In this document: piece by piece, positions 38,801-51,100 of the stretch
How the letters are laid out: every line of letters starts with the position of its first letter
Position numbering within the stretch: position 1 is the first letter of the stretch
DNA from: Spirodela intermedia
Taxonomy: Eukaryota > Streptophyta > Magnoliopsida > Alismatales > Araceae
Assembly (NCBI GenBank): GCA_902729315.2
Contig: LR746265.1
Coordinates: 5,312,892-5,376,891 of the forward strand
Reading direction: 5' to 3'
DNA: 64,000 nt
The notes under the pieces: generated by a model
Seen by the model: only the letters and a program-made list of their open reading frames with translations
Told to the model about the DNA's origin: nothing
The model's database searches: none
Program-made: the position numbers and the translations under genes

Positions 38801-39531
38801 ATGTCCACATTGACCGGAGTAGACATCTACCAAGAAAGTCTGTCATAAGTGCCATCAATGGTCCCCATGATAAATTTGAGTTGACTTCATTATAATCGAA
38901 ATTTAGCAAGCTAATGCCATCCACATGAAAACGGATGTTTAATAATTATACTGACAGATTTAGAAATTATTTCATGACCCTCTCGAGCGTTTTTTTAGGA
39001 GTTTGTCTCCAACATAGGATTAAGCTATTTCACCCGCATAATCTTTTTTCATGCTCATGATTTGAACAAAATGGGCACCTAAAATAGAAACCACACAAGT
39101 TATCGTCACGAGCATAAGAACGATGATGCTACCCATTTTTTTTCGTGGGTCACTATTTCTTGGCGTTGTGTTCTTGGAACGAAGCGTTATTATTTAAAAT
39201 ATTGGGATTATTGTGGGAAAAGAACCCGTAGCCGTAGGGGAGCCCAGCTGGAAAGCCGGTGGGCACTGGCGGTGCAATGGCGATCCGTCGGTCGTCACGG
39301 GCGAGGGACCACTCGGGATGGATAGAAATGTTGTAGTCCACATGAGAACTCAACCTGAGAGGTCCGCGTAAAGGGACCATCTTCTGGAGAATCTCGGAGG
39401 ACCCGCGGGGGAGCCGAGGAGGGGACGGATGAGAATTCGAGGGTTAGGGCTTACCCAACCAATTTTGTCTGATATTGTTTCTTTCTGCTTTCTGACCTTC
39501 GATTTCACTGAGAGAGTGAATGAGTGAGTGA

Positions 39532-39585
<54 letters not shown>
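39532..39585. repeat. Compound microsatellite (GT)n-(GA)n
   Basis: A GT run at 39532-39552 passes directly into a GA run up to 39585. Confidence 0.95.
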
Positions 39586-39588
<3 letters not shown>

Positions 39589-40790
39589 GGGGGTGTTTTG
39601 CGGAGATGGTCATCGGCTGTTCAAGGACAAGTGGGCAGCTGGCTTAAACCACCAGCATGCCAGCAATGCCCTTGTGGTTGTCTCCATTAGTTATGACATT
39701 CCGAGCCGGGCAATAGCAAAGCTTTGGGACGTAAACTCCGTGTCGACGCCTAGCTTCTGCCTATCACTCTGATGCGTGCTCCAGAATCTAGAGCTCAGGT
39801 CTCGAGCCTCTCTTATTCGTGAGACAGCAGCATCTCTTTTATCTCTTTCGTGTTTTGGGTAGAGATATGGAGTGAGAGGAGAAAGAGAGAAGGGCCACTA
39901 CACGTTTCATTAGAGTGGGCAAAAGAGGGATATGATGAGCTTCTTTCCAACGTGGAAGGAAAGGGTTTTGCCTATTTTTTTGAAACACTTCCTACCTAAA
40001 ACCTTACAAGAAATGGACACTTTATGCGTTTCTTGTGCTGACCCATCGTCCCCGCCTACTTTTCTGGGTTCATCATCGGGTTCATCGGGTTCAACCCAGG
40101 CGAGATCTACGAACCATTGCCCGATTCATCGCCATTAACCTTCTCCCTCGATCCCTCTTCTTCGCTCGGAAGCTTCTCTCGCGTCGGCATTAAATTTATG
40201 AAATGCCGATCAGGGCCAACCAACCCATCAGAGTTCAATCAAAACAGGTTCTCGTCCTCAGAAGACCGAGAGAGAGCTTATAAATGAACCTGACCCCACA
40301 GGAAGAACCATTGAATCCAGCTAGACGGTCCTCCGCCAGTAAACTGGTGATTCAGGATAAGAAATGGAGTAAATGAGGACTTATAATAGTCCCTCCACCT
40401 CGAAAGAGCATTGCAATTCTCTCTCATCCCCGAGATCCTCAGGCCATACTAACACCTGGTCATGGGTGTGACGTTAATAGCCGGACGACCTTGTCTGTGC
40501 CTCCCCTTTCTGAGACCTGATGGACCACTCCATGTGTAGAGGCTCCTGAGGCCGTCTCCAATCGACCCCCAGTCTAAGAGTCGAGTTCTCTGTCTGATGT
40601 TCGAAGTAATGACCTCTCATCATCCCTCGTTCTGAGTAGGCATCAGAGCTTTTGGAATGCTCTCCAATCCTCTCTGGTTGCTTTTTCTTGCAACCCCTGA
40701 GTTAAGGCCAATGTACGTGCATGGGTGAGCCATGCGACCTTGGGAGATGCCTACACATGAGAGGAGCCATGGACCGCCGGGGGAGCGCGT

Positions 40791-40856
40791 AGGTCGGTGC
40801 GGAGGTCCGGCAGGTCGGTGCGACATTGCACATGGTCGTTCCGGCAGGTCGGTGCG
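40791..40856. repeat. Three direct copies of AGGTCGGTGCG
   Basis: The 11-base word AGGTCGGTGCG starts at 40791, 40812 and 40846. The last two copies share a longer CCGGCAGGTCGGTGCG core, spaced 34 bases apart. Confidence 0.8.
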
Positions 40857-41687
40857 GAGGCCCGGTTCCTCCTGGCGGGGGTTGGGATGGGGAGTTCTGA
40901 GGAGGGCCGTGAAGTTAATATTCCTCCAGCGAACTACATTTAATACGTCGTTAATCGCGAGATCCTCCCAAGGTGGGAATCGAGATCTCGGCTGAGTCTC
41001 TGGCTAAACACGTGGTGGACATGATTGCGACGTGAACACGATGGATGGAAAGGCGGCGTCTGTGGAAGGCCGGCCACCTTCATTCCTCAGTCGCTTCGTA
41101 ATCGTCTCTCCTTTTCTTTTCCACCGTGTTCCCCCCCTTGACGGGTTTTAGAGAAGAGAAGCAGGTGCCTCCTTGTTGTCTCCTTCCAAGGAGGACGGGG
41201 TTGGGAGTTATTCTAGCCGATAGGCTCATTGGAATCCGATGTATATAGCAATTATGTTCGACCCGGGCTTTAAAGAATTCCATGAAAAGAAGCGTGACCC
41301 GGGAGCAGCAACCACCCCCCCTGAAAGAGGGGCCTAGTCGTTTATAGATGTGTAAGAGGAGGAAGGAGGCTGCCGATTTGAACAGTGCTCATGAACAAAT
41401 CGACGAGGAAATTCAGCGAGGGAGGTTTGTAGAATTATATCTCTGAAGCTTTCAAAATGTGGCCGTTGGCGTCGGCTCAAGCTAAAAATAAGAGAATGAA
41501 CAGGAAGGGGCGTGGGGGTGGGGAGGGGCCACTGTAGGTACTACTTCGTGTCCTTTTCTATGGACGACGCTGCAGGCTGGAATGAGGGGGCATCTGTTGC
41601 TTATTCGTTCACCATCATGCTATCTGTGCAACTCTAGTGGACTCCAACAATGTTCAAGCTAGGATACCGAAGAAGTCCTTAACTTCG

Positions 41688-42416
41688 CTACCACAAGAGG
41701 GGTTCATCAAGTCGGAATCCACCGTCGTAGTCGTCTTCTACTCCCAACTCTCCTGCCGATGGAATCCACAAAGAGGAATAAGAAAACCCGTCGCTGCCAA
41801 GGCCGAAAAACAGATCCGGCAAGTCGAAGAGAGCGCTGTCGCTATCTCTCGAAGAAGGCGTCGAGGGAGGCGGCAAGCAGGAACTCCGTGATCTTGGCGA
41901 CTCTTCTCGACTGGACTCGTCCGCCGCCGGTCCCCGTTGGGCGTCGAACGTGGCCGTTGCCGCCTTGATGGCGGCGGCTTGGATGTCCTTGGGGGAGACC
42001 GTGGCGGGGCGGGGGAGCACCGCGGCCAGCTCGGGGAAATTGAGGCAGGCTGACTGGCCCTTGATTGTCAGCGCCGCCACATCGTGCGCTCGCGCCGCCA
42101 TCTCAGCGGTGGCGAAGGTCCCGAGCCAAATCCGAGACTTCTTCCTCGGCTCTCGAATCTCGGACACCCATTTCCCCCACTTGCGCATGCGCACACCCCG
42201 GTAAATCGGGTGCTTCTCGTCCCTGCACTTCTTCCTGCTCTCGCTCCCGCCGGTAGCCAGCGGATTAGAGTCTTCCGCTGCCGAGGACTCCTTGGAGACG
42301 GGGGAGGTATTGGGGCTAGACGAGTTGAACGAGGACGAAAAGGACGAGCAGTTGGAGGAAGAGGATGTAGAGTGGGAGTCGGCCTCGCAGTCAGCGGCGA
42401 GTGGCTCTACTTCCAT
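41688..42416 (-). CDS. DREB A-4 (TINY-like) AP2/ERF transcription factor
   Basis: A single uninterrupted frame of 242 aa starting at the ATG at 42416. A serine-rich N terminus (residues 17-50) is followed by a basic stretch ([10 protein letters not shown], 61-70). One AP2 domain spans 71-129: [20 protein letters not shown], then [19 protein letters not shown] and LNFPEL. The domain has valine at position 14 (V84) and glutamate at position 19 (E89). This is the DREB-type pair, which in the family favours DRE/CRT (core CCGAC) sites. The KSRIWLG context and the terminal EPLLW motif point to group A-4 (TINY, ERF034/035-like). These are nuclear regulators of stress response and growth. An acidic C-terminal tail is a likely activation region. 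No intron is seen, as is usual for this group. The precise orthologue cannot be named from sequence alone. Confidence 0.92.
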   Translation of the reverse strand: MEVEPLAADCEADSHSTSSSSNCSSFSSSFNSSSPNTSPVSKESSAAEDSNPLATGGSESRKKCRDEKHPIYRGVRMRKWGKWVSEIREPRKKSRIWLGTFATAEMAARAHDVAALTIKGQSACLNFPELAAVLPRPATVSPKDIQAAAIKAATATFDAQRGPAADESSREESPRSRSSCLPPPSTPSSRDSDSALFDLPDLFFGLGSDGFSYSSLWIPSAGELGVEDDYDGGFRLDEPLLW

Positions 42417-42550
42417 GGCCGGTTCTCGCGGAGTCTTGGAGGCTACGGAGGTATGAGTTGGGGAGGGAAGGGTGAGAGTCGTGGAGGGAGCTGACGCTTT
42501 GCCAGGGACGGCGAGCGTGAAGTGGTTGAGGAAAGCCGTGTAGAGGTGGG

Positions 42551-42560
42551 CTTTTTATGA
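42551..42560 (-). promoter_or_regulatory. TATA-like element of the ERF gene
   Basis: Reads TCATAAAAAG on the minus strand, about 135 bases upstream of the ERF ATG. Position and composition suit a plant TATA box; there is no other support. Confidence 0.35.
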
Positions 42561-42678
42561 ATACCCAATATGGCATAGAAGCGCGGAGAAAAAATAAAGG
42601 CCTGGGCCCATCCCGAAAGGAGGTGCAGTTGTGACATTATTCGTCTTTTTCTGCAGGTTCTCTCCTACCCCCTCCCCG

Positions 42679-42679
<1 letters not shown>

Positions 42680-42706
<27 letters not shown>
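42680..42706. repeat. (CT)n microsatellite
   Basis: A CT run of 27 bases, (GA)n on the coding strand of the ERF gene, about 265 bases upstream of its ATG. Confidence 0.95.
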
Positions 42707-42709
<3 letters not shown>

Positions 42710-45700
42710 CCTTTTATTCTTCTTCTTATTCTCCTTCTTTGGCTTGGACGCGCCTCCTTTAACAGTTCCTTCCACCTTCCCCCGATCTCTTGTTCCCTCA
42801 ACAGGGCGAGAGTCATTGCTTGCGGGTAGTGTAATTTCTGAGGATCGTGCATTATACAAACCAGATGTCTATTATTTGAAATTTTGATCCCTCCCTTCTG
42901 CAGACCTGGGCGTCTGTGTTCTAACAAATGACGTCAGCAACTTTTAAGAGCCTCGGACCATCCTCATCTCTCTCTCTCTCTCTCTCCCTCACTCTCTTTA
43001 CGTGATCCGAGGCGACGAGCCAGAGCCATTTCTCGGCACGAGCGGGAGACTGACGTTTAGCTTGTTCCCTCCCCGCCTCCTACCTCCATTGACCGTCCAC
43101 AGAAGCAAGAGACGCCGGGGAAGTCCGAGGTGACGAAAGTTAGCTGCAGGCTCTCCTTGCGGGAGTGATCTGATTGCACTTCTTTCGGAGATTCTGGGTG
43201 GTTCCTTTGGGCCTCCTGTTAAGATCCTGAAAACGTCAATCGGGTCGCTTGCGTACTTTAGAAAAGGTTTAAGAGGCCATGATATCTTCTCATTCGCTAC
43301 GAGGTGGCAAAACACCGACCACATGAACAGAGATTTGCTCACACCGAGTCGTCCATCACTGGTGATGACAGTAACTCGTAACCAATAAGAGACCCACCCG
43401 AGGGGTCCCATCGTTTTGTCCACGAGGAACAGATGGGCTCGACTTGCCTGATCGGCACTTTGATTAATTGGCCCCTTCCACCAACCAAAGCTGGTTCTTT
43501 TCCTATCCTAGAGTTTATCCCACGTGGTATCAAAACCTTAAGAAGATGCCCAGTTAGAGCCGCCATTATTTAACAGACTGGAGAGTGATGAGAGATCTTC
43601 GGCAGCTCGTTTCTCTTCCACGAGTCAAGGATCCATAACCGACCACCGCTTGATTCTCGGCTGATCATCGGACTCAGCCGGGTGCGAATATGATACTAAT
43701 CCCAAAGATTCCTCCGGAAATCACGCTTCTCTTGCACAGCCAATCATAATCTCGTGGGGAAGAAGGCAGCTCTCTCTACCAAGCCCACTAGTCTGAGAGA
43801 TTAGCCGTTATTTTCAGGGCATTAATGGTCATCGTTTTGTTCCTCCAGTTGCAATTTGGCAGCTAACTGGTTTTGGGTTAAGAGTTTATTCGGCTCGCTA
43901 CCGACGTCCACAGTGGGAGCTTGATTGGATGATTGATCAAGCAAGGGTGTACGGTCTGCTGGAGCCTATGTTCACAGGAAGATGGCCGCGTGTTTTTCGA
44001 GTTGATTAGGGAGAGTGGCTGCTGGGAATCGATGTGCGGGTTCTGCTTTCGGGGATCACACTCTGGTAAAACACGCCTGCCGTCTCCACAGCTTCCTCGT
44101 TATAACATGTGCTGGGAATCGTATGCTGATGACAAAGCCTACAATGACGACAATGGTTACGACGTTCAAGTGTAATGCTGTTTCAGTTTTTGGTAGGAGA
44201 CAAGGGAAATCATTCCGTCAAATATAGAAACAGACGTCACAAAAGACAGCAGAAATATACATTTATTTTAACGTAGATATTGTTATGTAACTAGGCGGGT
44301 ATTGATAGATGGATGGATATAATTTATCTATATATATCTATATATATATATCTATATTTATCAGGGAGAGAGAGCACGATCACGAAAAGGGGTTAACTGT
44401 AGTTGTTTTTATCGTCATAGGGGCACGATCAATTTGGTAACATATCTTCAACATTATTTGTAGTCTCGTGATGTAAGTAATAAATGTATTTCATCTACTC
44501 CCCCGTTTCGGGTAAACATTGATACCCAGAAACGATTCTCTCGCTGTAAGTACAAAAACGCAAAACGTGGGAGCTCGATCAGTTGCTTAACCATATGAAC
44601 ATCTTATATCATTACAAAATAGATATACTATCGATGATTAAGATGGTCCATTCATTTATTTCTAACATCATCGACATCTGCACATGCATATCACTTGAAG
44701 AACACATGGTGAGTTTTGACGTACAACGGATGGATATTACGAGGATGTAGTGTATTTAAAGAGAGAACGGGGAACTAAACTAATTATGAATATATGAATA
44801 AATGGACCGAAATGGAGGGACGAATTGATGCCTGCCTCTGACATATACCACTGTAGTGGGGAATCGGGCTAATATATCTTACTATCGTATTGTTAGGTTT
44901 GTTGCCCCTGTATTGAATACATTATATCCTAGAAGTTAACGCAGAAGCTTAAAATGATTAAATTTTATAAAAACGTAGACACGTCAGAGTTTGATGACCT
45001 TAGCAAGCATCACTCCTTCAGGCTCTGATAGTATTCCACGGCCTTTTTGTACTAAAGAAATAGCCAAAAAATAATTATATTTAAAGCAGCAAATGTATTC
45101 TGTTAATTAAAATGTTATCTTATTCGTGTCTCCATCGTTCACTGATGTTCTCGGCAACAGCGATCCTTTGTCGGTCTATTAACATCTTGAATACGAGTGA
45201 GGAAAAACTTACAATAAAAGCACGAAGTTCTCGTGTATGCGGCTTTGCTTTGGCCGCATACCAACTTTCATTCGGTACAACTTTGATTCTAATTTTATGC
45301 ATTTCCCTGAGTCCATTTGTCAGCACAAGCATAGTCATCCAAAGACTTTAATCGCTCATCAGGTCGGTCACGCAGAGCTCGTTGTACGTAGCGGCGATAA
45401 TCGATTCCAAAGCGACTGGTTTCCGATTGGTCCGCCTGTCACGACTGGCAACGATGGGCCCGGGGGAGGAACACTGTGCCGTGGGGCTCCACCGTGAGCT
45501 CTTCACCTTCCTCATTGACGGCGGAGCCATTGGACCGTCTCCTCGTGCAGACAAGGACCATCGAGAGATCTGAAAGTCACCTTAAGCATTTTCATCAGTC
45601 CGTGACGGTCCTAATTCTAGGTACACGAACTGATGAAAAGGCTGATGAAAATATCATGTCGTCCTGAATTGGGGAGAAAGGGGGAGCTGGCGGATTCCGT

Positions 45701-47069
45701 AAAATTGATGGCTAACGTTATCTCTATTGATGGATCAAATTCGTCGAGTTGGCAGAACAAAGTCATCCGATTAAACCGGGTGTTAAATAAGGTAATTGTC
45801 ATCCACTGTCTGTGTTTGAGACAACTTGTTTAACGAGTTTGATGGCCTATGATGTCTCTTGTGACAGCTATCTTCCCACTTCATTCAATAAGCCAGCTGT
45901 CCGTTTGATAAATCGAGATGTTTCATCCCCCCAGCAATCAATAATTTAATATTCCTCGTATATAAATCATACCCTGCTGTTCCCACTGTTCATTGTTCAA
46001 CTTCGTCCAAAATTACCATATTCAGTGACGTAATGTCTATTTCCCTATCTAGCTTTTATTATTTGGGACTAAGATCCTTTGTCGTTTATTTATTCTTTCT
46101 TTATTCATCTTGTGACGTGCATGTCCAACAATCACACGTAACCTCTCTCTCTCTCTCTCTGTCTCTCTCTGAGGGATAGAAATATAGAGGGTCCGGTCTC
46201 ACGCTCAACGCATCATCTGATGTATCTACGTTTGTAAAATACATGATTCTTATTCATGAAAAAATTGATGATTAATTTTTGACTAATCCTTCATTGACGA
46301 TTAAGAGTGGAGCCCATCTCGCGGTTCTAGCTTCTCTCCTTGTATTTTGGCACGCTGGAAATTGGGAGGCGTCCAAAGTCATACGACAATGAGGGCCCAA
46401 GGGGGGGGGGGAAAGTTCTCACGTGAGGTGTAAAAGTACACGTGGGGAAAGAGTTCGACGTCCGTGGATGGAGACTTTCTCGTGACGAATTGGCCCTGGT
46501 CAATTTTATGGGTATAGGAAGAGTAGGGGCCCGCTGATAACCATGTGAAGGTCGCCTGACGCTCCGGATCTGACAAGGCGACTCACCATTATTGATAAAT
46601 GCGTTATCACTCTCATTGCCGATATCAAGAAATGATGACAAGAGATCTAGGGACCGATAGAATTTTGTTGGTAATTATGTTTATATTTTTTATACATATT
46701 TACTTGTCGTTCAATGGAAGAAGAAAGAATGTCCTCAAAAGGTGGTGGCAGAATCTGTGGATCGGACAGTGGGAGGCCGATTATTGAGGAACGTGATGTC
46801 TGTCTTGTTCCATGCACTGATGTGATTATGTAGATATAATTTTGTGACAACACTACTGGATTATTATTATAGAAGAAGGCTAGTTTTCTTTAGATCAGAC
46901 AAGAAACCCTTGCATTTTTTTAATTATGCTTGTATTACTGTGGTTCAAGAGATACGACGGTGAGAGAATGGGTGACAGACCATCGAAGTGCGTAGATTTG
47001 TTGCTATCACTTGTATTAAATCGGTTTTAAATTGGGTTTGTCTTGCTTATTCTTGCACTAATTTTAAAG

Positions 47070-47470
47070 GTGCGTGCAGTCAAAATACCCAAGGTGGCTG
47101 ATCTTGATCCGAATGAGGATCAACGAATAGTTCCAACCTTTGTGTACGATCAGTCAGATTATCTGACCTATCAACCAGTCTACATTCAAAGAAGTTATCA
47201 GTTTCTGATGTGGCTGATGGGAAAAATCTTATGGAGGATGATGGATCGAAAAATAGTATCCTAAATTTTTGCCTGGCTCAATATCTGTAAATTGCTTGTC
47301 AGATCCAGCGAAAGTAAAAGGGTTTTACCCACATTCTCCAGCAAATAGCAGAATCAAAATTCTGAAGGAAATTTCAAATCATGTTCGAGATCATTCTTTG
47401 GAGTTTAACCAACAAAGTGTCTACAGGGCCCATCTTAGCCCTCCACACGTGAAGATGAAGAGGGATTGAT
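47070..47470 (+). pseudogene. Frameshifted coding-like fragment, unrecognised
   Basis: Three plus-strand frames in succession read like protein. The first gives VKIPKVADLDPNEDQ and VPTFVYDQSDYLTYQPVYI up to about 47195. The second reads SDVADGKNLMEDDGSKNSI up to about 47250. The third, from 47269 to the TGA at 47467-47469, contains VNCLSDPAKVKGFYPHSP and IKILKEISNHVRDHSLEF. Two frame changes without plausible splice sites between them suggest a broken gene copy or a retrocopy piece. I do not recognise the parent family. No intact gene on this strand is nearby. It could also be chance or exons of an unknown gene. Confidence 0.4.
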
Positions 47471-48132
47471 TTATTATATTAAATATTTATTAATTGAACT
47501 TATTACTTAAATGGCGATACTTCCAAATTTTCCTTTCACTAAGAAATTACGAATAAGTTTTGAAAGAAATTTAAACTTAAACTCGTGTTCTTCTAGGACC
47601 CTGGTCGAGTTGGATCCAACGCGGTCTGTGGCGCCCTACTTCGCTTGTGGCTTGCTGAAGTAATAGAAAAATGCTGTGCAGTATCGTCATCTGTGTTCGT
47701 AGAGAGGCTCCTTATCGGATCCTGTAGATGGGTCATTTTCGAAGTCAATAACCCGAAAATATGAAAGACGTCAGATCTGAGCCAACTGCAAAACATTCAT
47801 TGACAGTATAGACTGATGACTAGGGTGGGCCGTCTAGATGGGAGGAAGAGCTCAATAAAACTTTGGGCTGTACAATTAGACAGGTCGGCCCACAGCACTT
47901 GCACGACCCAATCGTACCTTGATCGTATCTTACAGTTACTATTTCTAAATTTTAACAGATAATGGAATTTTTGAGTAATTTATTGTCTACCGTCCAATAA
48001 AAATTCTTAGTTTGGAATCCAATAAAAAATAAACAAATGAATGATCGATATCACTCATATGGTCTCAACTCAGCCTAGGCTTAAAGAAAAGATTTGGAAT
48101 GTGTTCTTTGGGGGAATGCACATGCACCCAGC

Positions 48133-48192
<60 letters not shown>

Positions 48193-51100
48193 ACATACAT
48201 TGATAGTTAAGTTATTTGGGTACTAAGTGGACCCTAAAACTCATGATTCAATTTTTGGTTTCTTAATTTATGTAGATTGGAACCAACTCATGTAGTTATT
48301 TTCAAGCATGGAGAGTTTTCATTTTTGGACCAACTTCCTTCACTGCTCAATTCCTCTCTCATGTCACCCCATCTGCATAACCATGTAAATAGTGCATTGA
48401 TTTTTATTTTTTAATATTTTTAGGTACATTACATGGTTTTCTCAAGAGGTCACCTATTCTATTATTATTATTCATTTTACATTCAAGTGCACTTAATAGA
48501 GTTGGTGCCACATGGCACTTTGACAGAGTGGGTGTCAAATGACACTTTTTGACAAAGTTGGTGCAACATAGGGCCTTCCTAAGGTTATCCATCCTAGTAC
48601 TACTCTCACTTGAGTTTACTTAATTATAAAATTTTCATTTAGCTCTAGTGGTAACATACCTAAATAGTGCATATTATATATATATGTATGCATATATGTT
48701 TTTTGATTACTTAACCATAGAGCTTAGTTGGACTTGACTCACTTTTTTATAGGTCTAGGACCCAATAACAACTTATAAAGAATGTTATGCTTGGCCTAAC
48801 TTGATTGCCACTTGGGTTATGTCTAGTTTTCAATGGATAATGCTTGGAGATTAGAAATCCCCTTATATTACTAAACATGTCACAATGAAGAGGTAAAAAT
48901 AAGCTATTTTTGTGGGCCAGTAGTAGAAGAGAAGCCTAATTGCACATTTCTTTACAATGGTTTTAAAACCTCAACCTTCATCTTTTCATTTGGTGCTTGT
49001 GATCCCCCAAATATTGCAATGCTAGTTTGTAGGTATTGAAAAACCTTCCCCATTAGTTTCAAGACAGCCTTTCATATATTTTCATGTTCCTAGGAATGAG
49101 ACTTCAGATCTTGAATCCATAAGATCTAGAATTATTATTTGAATATTTTCTTTCACAGAAGTAATTTATAATAAAATGATTTAAACTAATTTATAAATAT
49201 GGGAAGTAATTAATGGAAAAATGGTTACCCTAATTTGAATTTACACTAAGGGGTTTGTCTCATTATTGACATTCAATGTATTTGACTTGTGGATGAGAGT
49301 TATGCACATTGTCATTCAAAGTTCACTATGTTGAATTTTGGCCCACACTAAAATCCATAAGATGGGGTTTAATTGATTCAGTCCTAGAAATTCTTTCTAT
49401 AAAATCTATTCAGTTGACTTTACCTTTTCTTTTTCAATAAGATTTATTTAATCTCTCTATCTTAGTAATTGTAAGGTTAATGAATTATATAGTGATTTGA
49501 GACACTACCAACATCCACTCTCCAGAAACAACTTTATTCTTGGGTTCCACTAATTATAATTATTTGATCATACACAATTGAGTATAGGGTTCAGCTCTAG
49601 TAAAATTTCACCTTGAAATTCCCTTATAGATTCATGTCTTTAAGAGACCAATGAATTTTTAAAATGATAGTTCCGACAAGTGATTAAACAATATTTCAAT
49701 CATAAGTTTTTCTCACAATGAATATGAAATGATTTCAATGTGAAAAGTATTATAGTGATGTAAACTTTGAGTATTTTCATAATATTGATGAAGATGATGA
49801 TGATTGATGATTTGAAGTTGCTATATTCTTTTTGTTGATTTATTGGTTGTGGATTGAAGACTTTTTAGGTTTCAAATAAGGTGATGGGGATCTTTCAATG
49901 CTCTAACGGTTTTTTTCAAGTTAATGCTTCTATGTAATTTGACTTGCTTGCTTGATCATGACACTTTGCATGAATTCTTTACATGAGAGACTTAATGTCA
50001 AGTTTGAGGTCGTTGAGAGAGAAATGACAATCATTTTTTTTAGTTTTTTTGGTAGAAAATAGTAGAATTCATAAGTAATTTCCCTATGAAAATCTTCCTA
50101 GATCTTTGTGATTTTTTCAACAACTACTTTATTAGAAATATGATTAATTCAAATTGATGAAAAACTAACATGATATGTCCTTTTAAGCACTTGAGATATC
50201 CTTAGGTGAAACTAGTACATGATTTCGTTATCACTTAATGTTTATATCCAAATCGTATCAATTCATGTTAATTAATTAAGGATCTACTAATATGTGAGTT
50301 GAACTGATTAAATTATGTCTCATTAAATCTATGATAAAATATTGAAAATCAATCTGAATCATCTCAAACAAAGTGTCATGTTTAAGGAGACATCTTAATC
50401 ATTAATTAAAATATATTAAATTTCGAATTCAATGATCTAGGTAATAAACATGATTTTTATAATATATTAGATACTATCTATAAAATCTAGTTTGACATAA
50501 ATGTACAATATGAATATACATCGTGAATTCAAAGCCAAACCTTTTGAAACTTTAGGATGTAAAGACATGAATTCATAGGAATCTGAAAGCTTTCATACTA
50601 ATATTTTACTTCAAAAAATCTCATTGATTTGACAATATTTATCATCTTTTTTCTTAATATGATAGTTTCTATCGATATTAGTAATTTACACAATAATATA
50701 CAAAATGATAACTCTTTACGTTATTGTCAATTAGTTTAGCTAGTTTTAGCATCATGGGTCACGAATATATTCAAAAGTTCCCATATGAACGTTTAATGAT
50801 GTTATTTTGAGAAATACTTGAGCACTCCATGTTTGACCTCTAATCATGCATATTCTAAACTAGGCATAATTTGATATTTAAACTCATTTTTCATCATAAA
50901 AATATTATATCTATTAATTCTCCAATACACCCATTACTTTATTTTGGTATTAATTTTTTTAATTTAAGCTAATATAACACACAAAAATGTAAATAGGGTT
51001 ACATAAACATATGATCTATTTATGATATTATTAGATTTCAATAATAAGATAATAATACCCTAAATGAAGTAGTTCAATATTTCTATAGTAATTTTTATTG

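Larger units (their letters stand above)
35846..41687. other. Gene-free region upstream of the convergent side of the ERF gene
   Basis: About 5.8 kb of mixed GC content with no coding sequence I can support. Holds the (GT)n(GA)n repeat near 39.5 kb and a short direct repeat near 40.8 kb. The last part should contain the ERF 3'UTR. Open frames here lack family motifs. Confidence 0.5.
42417..47060. other. Gene-free stretch upstream of the ERF gene
   Basis: Contains the ERF promoter and about 4.5 kb with no supported gene. CT tracts lie at 42680-42706, 42967-42987 and 46143-46170. A TA-rich simple repeat lies near 44328-44357. Open frames at 42998-43423, 43933-44175 and 45348-45554 show no known motif. 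Confidence 0.55.

Noticed and set aside
45348..45554. Minus-strand frame with a peptide resembling a folded segment
   Set aside because: I tried neighbouring frames and found no consistent protein family; kept as non-coding.
48135..48192. Regular repeats considered as a CRISPR-like array
   Set aside because: Plain dinucleotide microsatellite with no spacers; the genome is a plant.
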